Positions 9,010-20,400 are shown, numbered from the stretch's first letter. The stretch is DNA of 64,000 bases from Niallia endozanthoxylica (GCF_008710145.1 NZ_VYKL01000028.1:82231-146230); one strand, 5' to 3'. Numbers and translations are program-made. Notes: generated by a model not told the origin, from the sequence alone.

Positions 9010-9755
9010 GCTGTCACAACCTTAATATTTGTTTTACTAGAAAAAAGTTCTTTCGCTTCCTCACTTAATTGATTAGTAATGATAGAAGCCTCACCGAGCT
9101 CCGCAATCTTGGCGAATGACACTTCGGAAAACTTCGATTCATCCGCAAGTACATAGGTCTCCCGAGAGTGTGATAAAGCGATTTGTTTAATCAATGCTTC
9201 CTCCTGGTCAGGAGTGGTATAACCAAATCGCGGATGAATTCCATTTACACCTAAAAAACATTTATCAAATTGGTATTTCTCAAGACTTTCAACGGCTCCC
9301 CGACCCACCATAGCCTTTGTTGTCGGCTTAATCGATCCACCAATCAAATAGGTTTTGATCTCTTTTTCAATCAGTTCGTTTGCATGTGTTAACCCATTGG
9401 TCACAACAACGATATGGCTAGGAAGATACGGAATCATTTCCAGGATAGTCGACCCAGCATCTAAATAAATGCTGTCTCCTTCTTCCACTAAACTGGCAGC
9501 CCATTGAGCAATTCGATTCTTTGCTTGAAGGTTTTTGGACGATTTCTCTGTCATGGTTGGTTCTATAAGATTCCCCTGCAGTCTTGCCGCGCCTCCATGG
9601 ACTCTCTTTAATAAATTTCTATTTTCTAGATACGTAAGATCTCTGCGAATCGTTGATTCAGAGGAGTTTGTCAACTCAACCAACTCTTGCAGCTTGACCG
9701 TATTCTTTTTCTTTAATGCTTCTAAAATGGTTTGATGGCGTTCTGGCTCTAGCAA
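9006..9755 (-). CDS. fruR: DeoR-family regulator of the fructose operon
   Basis: 249 residues. A winged helix-turn-helix at about 1-60 (RHQTILEALKKKNTVKLQEL, SSESTIRRDLTYLE) is followed by the DeoR sugar-phosphate sensing domain (AQWAASLVEEGDSIYLDAGS, VTNGLTHA, FDKCFLGVNGI, VLADESKF). Members repress sugar operons and release DNA on binding a phosphorylated sugar, here expected to be fructose-1-phosphate. It is the first gene of the operon, so it is probably autoregulated through the repeated sites at 9825-9882. Confidence 0.92.
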   Translation of the reverse strand: MLEPERHQTILEALKKKNTVKLQELVELTNSSESTIRRDLTYLENRNLLKRVHGGAARLQGNLIEPTMTEKSSKNLQAKNRIAQWAASLVEEGDSIYLDAGSTILEMIPYLPSHIVVVTNGLTHANELIEKEIKTYLIGGSIKPTTKAMVGRGAVESLEKYQFDKCFLGVNGIHPRFGYTTPDQEEALIKQIALSHSRETYVLADESKFSEVSFAKIAELGEASIITNQLSEEAKELFSSKTNIKVVTA

Positions 9756-9798
9756 AAAATGACCTCCTAAAACGCTTTCATATGATCAATATACTTGT

Positions 9799-9827
9799 AT
9801 TTTACTTCCAAAACGATTATAAGTCAA
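9799..9827 (-). promoter_or_regulatory. SigmaA-type promoter of the fru operon
   Basis: On the minus strand TTGACT (9822-9827) and TAAAAT (9799-9804) are separated by 17 bp, 44 bp before the fruR start. The -35 box overlaps the first operator repeat. Confidence 0.75.
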
Positions 9828-9882
9828 TCAAAAACTATCAAAAATAATCATAAACAGTATATAACAATCAAAAACTATCAAA
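9825..9882 (-). promoter_or_regulatory. Repeated FruR operator
   Basis: The 18-mer CAATCAAAAACTATCAAA occurs twice without a mismatch, at 9825-9842 and 9865-9882. The copies are 40 bp apart, about four helical turns. A partial AATCATAAAC lies between them at 9846-9855. The first copy covers the -35 box. Direct repeats of this A-rich kind are typical of DeoR-family operators. Confidence 0.7.
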
Positions 9883-9931
9883 GGCATTCTGGGCGGCCAT
9901 TAATAGTCTATAAAGTTAAAATGAAATGGGA

Positions 9932-10003
9932 ATGAAAATGGAAGAATCCTATTGTGGGGAATGCTGTGTTGGAACCTTCTGCTACTGTCCTTATTTGCAT
10001 TAA
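9932..10003 (+). CDS. Possible 23-residue cysteine-rich peptide
   Basis: An ATG-to-TAA frame of 24 codons reads MKMEESYCGECCVGTFCYCP and ends YLH. Five of 23 residues are Cys, in a CxxCC and CxC pattern that could bind a metal. The stop codon is immediately followed by a clean terminator at 10007-10040. The ribosome site is weak (AATGGG), and no family is recognised. The gene is supported only by the Cys pattern and the terminator. Confidence 0.35.
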   Translation: MKMEESYCGECCVGTFCYCPYLH

Positions 10004-10006
10004 AAA

Positions 10007-10040
10007 CAAAAAATCAGCCAGAAAATTGGCTGATTTTTTT
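10007..10040 (+). terminator. Rho-independent terminator
   Basis: AAAAAATCAGCCA pairs with TGGCTGATTTTTTT around a 6-nt loop. T-runs on both sides let it work in both directions; a plus-strand transcript would come from the small peptide frame. Confidence 0.85.
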
Positions 10041-10044
10041 ATAT

Positions 10045-10215
10045 CTATAGTTTTTTATTGAATATCGATTCATTCGTCGTACTTAAATATAAATTTAGTG
10101 AACCCTCCACTTCAGTTACCACTAATTGAATAAAATCACGATAATCTTTTGAAGTATGAGCCTTATCTAAAGCATCATAATATTCTAGTCGATTCGCTAC
10201 TTTTGATTTTTATAA
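10045..10215 (-). pseudogene. C-terminal relic of a Fic-family protein
   Basis: One minus-strand frame reads SKVANRLEYYDALDKAHTSK, then DYRDFIQLVVTEVEGSLNLYL and a stop at 10045. This resembles the extreme C-terminus of Fic-domain (AMP-transferase) proteins. The catalytic HxFx(D/E)GN region is absent; the sequence breaks off about 30 nt before the katG stop. It is a remnant only. Confidence 0.6.
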
Positions 10216-10248
10216 CTTCCGAGAATTGTTTTGTGACTGTCATTCTAT

Positions 10249-12471
<2,223 letters not shown>

Positions 12472-12520
12472 CTAGCCGCAAGAAATTCATAACTAGATGA
12501 CAATAATTACTAATTTAATT

Positions 12521-12535
12521 ATAGAATAATTCTTA
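12521..12535 (-). promoter_or_regulatory. Possible PerR box upstream of katG
   Basis: ATAGAAT-A-ATTCTTA is a 7-1-7 near-palindrome with perfect AGAAT/ATTCT arms. It matches 10 of 14 fixed bases of the PerR consensus TTATAATNATTATAA and lies 89 bp before the katG start. PerR control of catalases is established in Bacillus; this site is an inference. Confidence 0.45.
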
Positions 12536-12618
12536 AGTAAGAATAAAGAATAATATGACAAAACTGGTACTTTTAGGAGATTTATATGAACATTTCTTTG
12601 TAGACTTCTTGCGGGGAT

Positions 12619-12696
12619 GAAACACGGGACGGTTCTGCTGTTTCATTTTAAGGAAAATCTTTTCCATATAAAACGCGAGAACCCCCCTATGTTTCT
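12619..12696. repeat. Palindromic repeat, copy 2, with duplicated end
   Basis: A normal copy ends at 12696. Its terminal 20 bp are repeated at 12764-12785, and the 67 bp between hold a perfect 10-bp inverted repeat (ACTATATGTA 12729-12738, TACATATAGT 12747-12756). Confidence 0.8.
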
Positions 12697-12841
12697 ATGG
12701 ATTTGTCCATTTTGGCACATACTCTTTCACTATATGTAGAGGATTTTACATATAGTACACTTTGAGAACCAGCCCCTATGTTTCTGAACTTTTGAAACCA
12801 CTTCAAGGTATCATTCGTATGAAAATTATGGAGGTGATTCA

Positions 12842-13251
12842 ATGGTATTTACGTCAAGAAAAGATCTATGGATGGGGATTGTTATTTGGGCTTTAATTGT
12901 TGCATTTATTTGGGTTTTTTATCAATCCGTTTTTGTTCAATTTAATATAGTAGGAATCATTGTAATGGTTGTTATGAGTTATTTATTGGGCACCATCTGG
13001 TTTAATACTCAATATAAAATTGAAAATGACACACTTAAAATATCATATGGACCTATAAAAAGGCGATTGCTATACGAGAAATTAAATCCATTCGGAATAC
13101 AACGAATCCTTTTGTGGCTCCCTCACTTTCTGTTCATCGCATTGAATTAAATTACGGAAAGTATAAAACCATTCAGATTTCCCCCAAAGATAGACAATCA
13201 TTTGTCAATGAGTTACAACAAAAGAATCCCCACATTCAACTTAATAACTAG
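12842..13251 (+). pseudogene. Frameshifted PH-domain-like membrane protein
   Basis: The first frame (12842-13060) gives two membrane helices followed by WFNTQYKIENDTLKISYGPI, the start of a small PH-like domain found in many Bacillus proteins. The next frame then continues the same domain without a gap: KAIAIREIKSIRNTTNPF, RIELNYGKYKTIQISPKD, FVNELQQKNPHIQLNN and TAG at 13249-13251. Adding one A to the A5 run at 13057-13061 restores a single protein of about 136 residues. This is either a real homopolymer slip or a sequencing error. The start at 12842 has an AUG with GGAGGTGATTC upstream. Confidence 0.8.
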
Positions 13252-13330
13252 GAAACGCTGTGACGGTTCTGCCGTTTTATTTCAAGGGAAATATTTTCCG
13301 TATGAAACGGCAGAACCGTCCCTATGTTTC
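13252..13330. repeat. Palindromic repeat, copy 3
   Basis: A well-preserved copy: GAAAC begins immediately after the TAG stop of the PH-like gene, and the inner arms TGCCGTTT / AAACGGCA are perfect. Confidence 0.9.
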
Positions 13331-13394
13331 TAATTTTCTATTTATAGATTTACTTTTCATTTGAAGGGTGGTACACTTGATGGTACCGAAAACA

Positions 13395-13570
13395 ATATAT
13401 GGTGTTCGTTTATATAGGTACTACTATATGTAGTTTAATAGGGAAGTTCGGTTGTATTCCGACGCTGTCCCCGCAACTGTAAAGCTGACGACGATTCAAT
13501 GCCACTATGCATTCGCATGGGAAGGGAATCGGAGAATGAAGCAAGCCAGGAGACCTGCCTATGTGAACCA
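13395..13570 (+). promoter_or_regulatory. Cobalamin (B12) riboswitch of the nrd operon
   Basis: Conserved segments of the adenosylcobalamin aptamer appear in order: GCTGTCCCCGCAACTGTAAA (the B12 box core), GCCACT, CATGGGAAGG, and AAGCCAGGAGACCTGCC at the 3' end. It precedes the terminator at 13641 and nrdH. B12 control of the class Ib reductase makes sense where a B12-dependent reductase also exists. Confidence 0.95.
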
Positions 13571-13640
13571 AATGAATCATTTCTTCGGGGATTGAGAGAT
13601 GGAGACGTGTCCATTTCTTATTTTTGAACGTTTCCATTTT

Positions 13641-13674
13641 AGGCTATCTCTTATTTGAAGAGGTAGCCTTTTTA
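13641..13674 (+). terminator. Riboswitch expression-platform terminator
   Basis: AGGCTATCTCTT pairs with AAGAGGTAGCCT, followed by T5. It lies between the B12 aptamer and nrdH, where termination on ligand binding would be expected. Confidence 0.88.
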
Positions 13675-13696
13675 TTATGAAGAAAAGAGGAATCCT

Positions 13697-13921
13697 ATGA
13701 AACTTTATACGAAAACCATCTGTCCTAAGTGCCTTTGGGTAAAATCAGAATTACAAAATGCCGGAATTGAAGCAGACATTATTAACATTGATCACGATGA
13801 ACAAGCAAAGCAAAGGATCATCGAAGCAGGCTTTTTAAGTGTTCCTGTTCTTGAATTCGATGGAAAGATGCTAAGTGATGTGAAGGAAATGATGTCTCAA
13901 ATTGAGTTGATTGCCCAATGA
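13697..13921 (+). CDS. nrdH: Glutaredoxin-like protein NrdH
   Basis: 74 residues with a CPKC redox motif near the N-terminus (TKTICPKCLWVK) and SVPVLEFDG in the cis-Pro region. NrdH is the dithiol electron donor for class Ib ribonucleotide reductase. It is the first gene after the B12 riboswitch, and its stop overlaps the nrdI start by 4 nt. CPKC rather than the common CVQC is a small variation that keeps both cysteines. Confidence 0.9.
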   Translation: MKLYTKTICPKCLWVKSELQNAGIEADIINIDHDEQAKQRIIEAGFLSVPVLEFDGKMLSDVKEMMSQIELIAQ

Positions 13922-14277
13922 TTGTTTATGCGAGCCGAACGGGCAATGTCAGATATATTGCATCCAAATTAAAAGCAGAGTCGATTGGTATTGTTGAAGA
14001 ATTAACGGTGAATCAACCGTACCTATTAATGACCTATACGGACGGGCTAGGCGATATTCCTCGGGAGGTTGCACATTTTTTAGAACATAATGCGAACGAT
14101 TGTAAAGGTGTCGTTGTCAGCGGCAATCGCAACTTCGGTCATAAGGTATTTGGCGGTGCCGGGGATAAAATCCAATCAACCTATCACATTCCCTTGGTCC
14201 GAAAACTAGATTTACGAGGATACAAGGCCGATTATGACGCCATTCAAAAGTTTTATGAAACGAGGGTACTAGAATGA
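13918..14277 (+). CDS. nrdI: Flavodoxin-like NrdI
   Basis: 119 residues, typical for NrdI. This FMN protein supplies the oxidant used to assemble the dimanganese-tyrosyl radical cofactor of NrdF. The N-terminal phosphate loop (YASRTGNVRYIA), TYTDGLGDIPREV and the SGNRNFG loop are recognisable. The gene overlaps both neighbours by 4 nt (nrdH stop, nrdE start), which suggests coupled translation. Confidence 0.93.
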   Translation: MIVYASRTGNVRYIASKLKAESIGIVEELTVNQPYLLMTYTDGLGDIPREVAHFLEHNANDCKGVVVSGNRNFGHKVFGGAGDKIQSTYHIPLVRKLDLRGYKADYDAIQKFYETRVLE

Positions 14278-16729
14278 AAACGTATTTAAAGCTTAATAAT
14301 GAAGTCCTGAATAGTTATCGCACAACAGGAAGATTAGAATTGGAAAAAGACCGTGAAGCAACGCGCCGGTATTTTTTAGAATATGTCAATGTGCGACTGC
14401 GTTACTTTATTGATATTGAAGAAAAGATTCGTTATTTAGTAGATGAAGGCTATTATGAAAAAGAGTTTATTAGCAAGTATGATATGGAATTTATTAAAAG
14501 AATGTACAAAAAAGCGTATGATTATCACTTCCGTTTTCCGTCTTTTATGAGTGCCAGCAAGTTTTACGATAGCTATGCAATGAAAAGCCGTGACGGAGAA
14601 GAAATACTAGAAAAGTATGAAGACCGGATAGTCATCATTGCCTTGTATTTAGCGCAAGGAGATACTCTTCTAGCAGAACGTGCAGTCGAAGCCATGATGG
14701 AGGCTTATCAACCTGCGACACCAACGGCTTTAAATAGCGGGAAGAAAGCCCGCGGCGAGTTAGTCAGCTGTTTTAAATTATCGATGGATGACTCGATGAA
14801 CAGTATCGCAGAAAACATTGGCTATTGTTTGGAATTATCACGTCTTGGCGGCGGTGTTGGAGTGAACTTAACCGATTTGCGTCCATTAGGTGATCCGATT
14901 AAAGGGATTTCTAACCGTGCCAGCGGTGTTATGCCTGTCGCCAAGCTCCTAGAAAACTCATTCAGTTATTCGAATCAGCTTGGACAACGAAACGGCTCGG
15001 GTGTTGCCTATTTAAATATTTTTCATGGGGACATTGAAAATTTTATTTCATCGAAAAAACCAAATGCCGATGATAAAATTCGTCTCGCCACCCTATCAAC
15101 AGGGATTATTATCCCGACTATTTTCTTTGAACTAATGAAACGGGATAAAGATATTGTGCTGTTTAGTCCATATGATATTTTTAAAGAATATAAGAAACGG
15201 ATGTCTGAGATTTCGATAACAGAGATGTATTACGAGCTATTAGATAATCCAAATATCCGTAAAATCAAACGAATAAATGCAAGGAAGCTTTATACAGAAA
15301 TAAAAAAAGCACAATTTGAATCCGGTTATCCGTTTGAAATCTTTGATGACACTGTCAATGAAGCCCATCCGCTCAAAAATATTGGCCGTGTGAAAATGTC
15401 TAATCTGTGTAGCGAAATATTACAGGTTCAAGAAACGAGTATTATTACGGACCAAGACGAACCAAACCAATATGGCTTAGATGTATCTTGTAATTTAGGC
15501 TCCATTGATATCCATAAAGCAAGCAAGTCAAAAAACTTCGGAAAGTTAGTGGATACAGCAATGCGGTTGTTAACCAATGTTTCGCAAATGACCGACATCA
15601 AAAATGTACCGTCCGTTGCAAAAGCAAATAAATTAATGCATTCTGTAGGACTTGGTGTGATGAATTTACATGGTCATCTTGTCACACAGGGCATTCTGTA
15701 CGGTTCAAAGGAATCGATTGAGTTTATTGATTATTTTATGGAAGCATTAAACTATTATTCTCTGAAAACATCAATGGAAATTGCAAAGGAACGCGGTGAA
15801 ACCTTCTATCGCTTTAAGGATAGCGATTATGCATCAGGCGTTTATTTCGACCCTTATGTGAATAAAGAGGAACAAGCACTCTCCCCCATTGTGTCAAAAG
15901 CATTGGGAACTGTTCCGATTATCACGCAACAGATGTGGCAGACATTAAAAGAAGAAGTTATGCAATACGGGTTATTTCATTCATATCGCTTAGCGATTGC
16001 ACCTACGGGTTATTGACTAGCCCCTTTGTATAGTGATATGCAAAGCAAACTTCTCGAATTGACGGGGAACCCCTTAGAGCCTTATACACTAACTTATCAT
16101 GGTGACATAGATAAGGGCGTTGCTAATCCCAACGGTATAGTAAAAGAGATAAGGATTTGGGCAATCCGCAGCCAAGTATCTTTAAAAGATAAAGGTTCAA
16201 CGACTGATGCGGGAAGAAACTAATTAGACGATTATTTTGATTATATGGAAGCAAACCTTGAATGAAAAATGTCTAATTAGTTTATGATACAGTCTGCACT
16301 TTAAGGAAACTTAAAGAGATAGGCGGAACAGAAACGACCTATCCCTCCTAATGAAGGAGTGTAACAAAATGGAGTATTTCCTATATTCGCAGCTGCTCTG
16401 CTTCGATTGCCCCTTGTACAGAGCGTGTGGAAGTACGGGATTATGCTGATAGCCGAACGATTTATCCAATGCCTCATTTAACAAATGATAATACACATTT
16501 ATACGTTGAGGCATATGATGTGAATTCATATGATTTGATTGATTTATATGCGGCTGCTCAAAAACATGTGGATCAAGGGATTTCGATGACACTTTATGTG
16601 ACTGACAATTGGACAACCGAGCAACTAGCGAAAATTTATATTTATGCTTGGATGAAGGGCATTAAGTCAGTTTACTATGTGCGTCAACGATTACAAACAT
16701 TAGAGGAGTGTGTAGCATGTCAAATTTAA
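14274..16729 (+). CDS. nrdE: Ribonucleotide reductase class Ib large subunit, interrupted by a group I intron
   Basis: Two exons, 14274-16010 (579 codons) and 16373-16729 (118 codons plus stop), give 697 residues, normal for NrdE. Exon 1 ends in IAPTG and exon 2 resumes SISYIRSCSASIAPCTERVE, rebuilding the family motif APTGSIS exactly in frame. Exon 1 carries PATPTALNSGKK, RGELVSCFKL, and the catalytic NLCSEI and NLGSID segments. Exon 2 ends TLEECVACQI with the C-terminal redox cysteines. The enzyme reduces ribonucleoside diphosphates with NrdF. Without splicing, translation would stop just after codon 579, so splicing is required for activity. Confidence 0.95.
16011..16372 (+). ncRNA. Group I intron in nrdE
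   Basis: A 362-nt insertion without a homing-endonuclease frame. The exon ends in GGGT and the intron has GCCC nine bases in, giving a P1 helix with the U-G wobble at the splice site. Core segments GCAATCCGCAGCCAAG (16161-16176) and AAGGTTCAACGACTGATG (16192-16209) match the conserved Q/R (P4-P7) elements. The intron ends in G before AGTATTTCC. The exons join in frame with an intact protein motif. Confidence 0.88.
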
Positions 16730-18005
16730 TCCATGAGTATGAGGCGGTCAATTGGAATAAGCCAACAAGTGAACTGGCCCAAGTGTTTTGGGACCAGCAA
16801 TGGAAGCAAATTTGGTTTCCAGAAGAAATCGCCGTCAGTAAAGACGTGAAACAGTGGCAAGGCTTTGAACATCAGGATACATACAAAAAAGTATTTGCTG
16901 GATTAACGTTGCTTGATACGATTCAAACCAATATTGGCATGAATCAGATTGCTGCCTATGCAACGGATTTACAGGAAAAGGCTGTCTTCACGGTTTTTGC
17001 CGCTTTTGAAGCGATTCATGCAAAATCTTACTCCTATATTTTTACAACCTTATGTACCAACACCGAAATCGACGAGCTTTTTGAATGGGTGAAGAAAAAT
17101 GAGTATCTGCAATACAAAGCAAATAAAATTAGCGATATGTATAACAAGATAGAAGAAGGAAATGCAGAAAGCCTTTGGAAAGCGATGTTTTCCTCTGTCT
17201 TGCTTGAATCTTTCTTATTTTACTCAGGCTTCTTCTATCCCTTATATTTAGGCGGGCAAGGTTTCCTGCGTAATAGTGCGGAAGTTATTTCACTTATCTT
17301 GCGTTAAACTAGTGGCGCAAGTAAAACTCTTTGAATTCAAGAAATACCCTAACGTAAAGACGAGGGCAATCTTGAGCCAAGATTAATTATCTCTATAAAT
17401 ATATAGAGGCTAATTAATAAGGTGCAACGACCATCGAAAGCACATGCGAAACATGGAAGCGAGTAGAGTAGAGCGCAAGTCAATAATGGCGTTCGAAGCG
17501 GAGAGACATAGAAATATGTATGAAATGGTCTGAACTTATAAGAAATTATAAGCAGTGTGAATTCACGGCATAGGTCTGACGAACTTATGTGAACATATTG
17601 GACGAATCCATTCACGGTGTAGCCGTAGGTTTTTTTGCACAAAATATATTCAAGCAATTTTCAAAGGAAAAGCAGGATGAGCTGCAAATATGGGGCTATG
17701 AACTATTACTTGATCTATATCAAAACGAAATGCAGTATACCGATGATGTCTATGCGGAAACAGGCTTATCACCTGAGGTTAAAGCCTATGTACGCTATAA
17801 CGCGAATAAAGCGTTAATGAATGTCGGATTTGAACCGATGTTTCCAGAGGAAGAAGTCAATCCCATTGTAATGAACGGGATTCGGAATGAAGGCTCTACG
17901 TATGATTTCTTTTCACAAAAAGGTTCTACCTATGCCAAAGCGAAGGTAGCTCCTATTACAGATGACACCTTTCAGTTTGATAGATTAGAAGAGATAAAAA
18001 AATGA
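16717..18005 (+). CDS. nrdF: Ribonucleotide reductase class Ib small subunit, interrupted by a group I intron
   Basis: Exons 16717-17304 and 17601-18005 together encode 330 residues, normal for NrdF. Exon 1 ends SAEVISLILR and exon 2 resumes DESIHGVAVGFFAQN, restoring the metal-binding helix whose E and H residues (with E-x-x-H in FEAIHAKSYS) hold the dinuclear metal site. NrdF houses the tyrosyl radical for NrdE. I chose ATG 16717 because MSNLIHEYEAVNWN is the family N-terminus and GAGG lies upstream; it overlaps the nrdE end by 13 nt. The unspliced message would stop directly after the first exon. Confidence 0.95.
17305..17600 (+). ncRNA. Group I intron in nrdF
   Basis: A 296-nt insertion without a protein frame. 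The exon end CTTGCGT pairs with intron GCGCAAG (17314-17320): six Watson-Crick pairs plus the U-G at the splice site, an excellent P1. Core segments GGGCAATCTTGAGCCAAG (17364-17381) and AAGGTGCAACGAC (17419-17431) match group I Q/R elements. The intron ends ATATTG before GACGAATCC. It differs clearly from the nrdE intron outside the core, so it is not a recent copy. Confidence 0.9.
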
Positions 18006-18033
18006 ATTAGCCATATAAAATGAAACTTTTATC

Positions 18034-18058
18034 AGTGGGGGTTTCTTCATCCCCCACT
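18034..18058 (+). terminator. Hairpin after nrdF
   Basis: AGTGGGGG pairs with CCCCCACT around a 9-nt loop. No T-run follows, so it may be a processing or weak termination site. The next 120 bases (18059-18179) hold no gene that I recognise. Confidence 0.5.
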
Positions 18059-18179
18059 AATGGTTAGTTGAGGCCCATAGGATGCGGTCACACGGATATT
18101 GCCACAAATGTGGCATTCTTCCACGAATCGGTCTTTACGGGCAATTGACCTCCCCACCTATCTTCTTTAAATACCTAAC

Positions 18180-20237
18180 CTACCTTCTATCCCAAAAACG
18201 CCGGGTAGTGATAGCAGAGACAAATTCTTTTCCGAAGTCTTGGTTTTCCTTGACAAAAACCACACCAGCTAAATGATTGTAGTCCGAGGACTGGATAAAG
18301 GACTGTCCCGTTGTTGCCACACCAATCGGCTTATAGTATTTGTAGGCTCCATTAATAAACTCAGTAACGTGAAAATTGAAGGCCGTTTGATTCTCTGTTT
18401 GCCCGCCAACTACATAAATGGAGTCATAAAGGGCATGATGTGTGGAAACAAATATTTGATCTATTTTCATTTTTGTGCCATCGTCACCTGTAACGATACC
18501 AAGCTTTTCACTAATACATTCAACGAAAACACCATGCTGTTTTAACGTTTTAATAGTATTTTTTACCTCTTGCCCATTAAAACCATTTCCAATTAGTACA
18601 CCCACTTTTAAGGTATGGGGATAACGCAGTGTATTCTCTTGGCTTACTGCAGGGGAAGACGCTGTAATGGGAACATGCTGACCGGTTGGCGGATTTACTC
18701 CTATATTATCGGCAATGATTGTCGCCATTTCCTTATCAACGTTCACAAACATATCGACTACCTGTTGGCGAATAGATTCCCTTTTCACTTTAGCGAGTTC
18801 AAAACTGAATGCTTCAATAATATGCTGCTTCTCAACAGGAGACATACTATTCCAAAATAACCTCGCATGCGAAAAGAAATCCTTGAAGGAGTCACTGCTT
18901 GCCTTAACCTTTGGCCCTTCTACATGCTCCGGATAATGTTCAAATCCCCCTTCCTCTCTAGGGGTTGGACCAGGTGTATTATTGGCTATAGAGTTTTTAT
19001 AATAGTTTACTTGATCCACATCAATCCGATATCTGCTATAGCTGTCACGCTGATTATTATGAAAAGGACAAAGTGATTTGTTAATCGGCAAATCAGGGTA
19101 ATTGGACCCACCAAGCCTGTGCTGCTGTGTCAATTTATAGGTGAATGTCCTTCCCTGCAAAATAGGATCATTGCTAAAGTTGATTCCCGGAACAAGATTG
19201 GTTACATCAAATGCAACTTGCTCTGTTTCGGCGAAGAAATTATCAACATTTCGATTCAATGTCATTTTCCCGATTTTTTCAACAGGCACCAGTTCCTCAG
19301 GCCAAAGCTTTGTTGGGTCAATCACATCAAAATCAAATGTATGCTCATCTTCTTCCGCAATCATCTGCACACCCAATTCATATTCAGGATACGCACCACG
19401 CTCAATCGCTTCCCTTAGATCTCGTCTATGGTAATCAGGGTCCACTCCCCCAATGACTAATGACTCCTCATTGAGTAAGGAATGGACACCTAGGACAGGC
19501 TTCCAATGAAACCGCACAAAGTGCGCTTTTCCCTGTTCATTGACAAATCGAAAGATATTGATACCGAACCCTTCCATCATTCGCCAGCTTCTTGGAACCG
19601 CTCGATCTGACATCGACCACATCACAAAATGGGCGGATTCTTGATTATTCGCTATAAAATCCCAAAAGTTATCGTGTGCGGCCGAGGCAGTCGGCATATC
19701 GTTATGCGGTTCCGGTTTTAGAGCATGCTGTGAATCCACAAATTTAAACGCATCATGAATAACAAATACAGGAAATTGAAGTCCTAATAAATCGTAATTT
19801 CCTTCCTCTGTATAAAACTTAACCGCAAAGCCGCGTATATCCCGTGCAGTATCCATAGAACCCTTGCTGCCTTGTACGGTAGAAAATCGCACAAATACAG
19901 GCGTTTTTTCCCCCGGTTCCCGTAAAAAGCCAGCCTTTGTATACTCTTTCATTGACTTATACGATTCAAATTCTCCATGCACGCCAAATCCTCTAGCATG
20001 CACGACTCTTTCAGGGATTCGTTCTGTGTCAAAGTGCATCTGTTTTTGAAAAAAATGAAAATCCTGCATTAATATAGGACCGCGGTCTCCCGCTTTTAAG
20101 GTGTTCTCATTATTTGAAACCTTTAACCCTTCATTTGTTGTTATTTTCTTACCGGCATTTTCTGCACGGAATTGATCTAGCTGTTCATTTTTTCTGTTTC
20201 TATCGTCTTTTTTGTTATCTTCTGATGATTTCCCCAT
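18180..20237 (-). CDS. katE: Large-subunit catalase with C-terminal flavodoxin/GATase-like domain
   Basis: 685 residues, the long clade 2 (HPII) type. The N-terminal and core catalase fold includes RVVHARGFGVHGEFE with the distal His, FAVKFYTEEGNYDLLG, and the haem-Tyr segment GRTFTYKLTQQHRLGG. From about residue 530 a class I glutamine amidotransferase-like domain follows (LKVGVLIGNGFNGQEV, DSIYVVGGQTEN). It breaks down peroxide, and in B. subtilis the homologue is a sigmaB general-stress protein also found with spores. The N-terminus is lysine- and glutamine-rich. Confidence 0.94.
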   Translation of the reverse strand: MGKSSEDNKKDDRNRKNEQLDQFRAENAGKKITTNEGLKVSNNENTLKAGDRGPILMQDFHFFQKQMHFDTERIPERVVHARGFGVHGEFESYKSMKEYTKAGFLREPGEKTPVFVRFSTVQGSKGSMDTARDIRGFAVKFYTEEGNYDLLGLQFPVFVIHDAFKFVDSQHALKPEPHNDMPTASAAHDNFWDFIANNQESAHFVMWSMSDRAVPRSWRMMEGFGINIFRFVNEQGKAHFVRFHWKPVLGVHSLLNEESLVIGGVDPDYHRRDLREAIERGAYPEYELGVQMIAEEDEHTFDFDVIDPTKLWPEELVPVEKIGKMTLNRNVDNFFAETEQVAFDVTNLVPGINFSNDPILQGRTFTYKLTQQHRLGGSNYPDLPINKSLCPFHNNQRDSYSRYRIDVDQVNYYKNSIANNTPGPTPREEGGFEHYPEHVEGPKVKASSDSFKDFFSHARLFWNSMSPVEKQHIIEAFSFELAKVKRESIRQQVVDMFVNVDKEMATIIADNIGVNPPTGQHVPITASSPAVSQENTLRYPHTLKVGVLIGNGFNGQEVKNTIKTLKQHGVFVECISEKLGIVTGDDGTKMKIDQIFVSTHHALYDSIYVVGGQTENQTAFNFHVTEFINGAYKYYKPIGVATTGQSFIQSSDYNHLAGVVFVKENQDFGKEFVSAITTRRFWDRR

Positions 20238-20301
20238 GTCATCACCTGCCCCAGGAGTTTAAGGTGTAACCCATTCATATGTATGCAAGTTAATGGCTCT
20301 T

Positions 20302-20329
20302 ATACCTTTATTTATAATGGTTGAAAAAC
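20302..20329 (-). promoter_or_regulatory. Possible sigmaB promoter of katE
   Basis: The minus strand has GTTTTT (20324-20329) and AGGTAT (20302-20307) spaced by 16 bp, close to the sigmaB consensus GTTTAA / GGGTAT but with one extra base. The -35 falls in the edge of a palindromic repeat. Weak on sequence alone. Confidence 0.35.
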
Positions 20330-20400
20330 GCGGGGATTGGTACTCATGTTTCATTTTTAGGGAATGATTTCTTATTCATGAAACCGTCCTTGCGGTTCTG
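20323..20400. repeat. Palindromic repeat, copy 4, degenerate
   Basis: GAAAAACGCGGGG, then CATGTTTCATTTTTAGGGAA, then CATGAAACCGTCC remain recognisable. The ends are less well conserved than in other copies. Confidence 0.6.

Noticed and set aside
16026..16223. Open frame inside the nrdE intron
   Set aside because: It overlaps the conserved ribozyme core and has no endonuclease motif.
18082..18276. Small plus-strand frame with HKCG motif after nrdF
   Set aside because: It runs into the 3' end of katE and has no ribosome site; the Cys motif alone is not enough.
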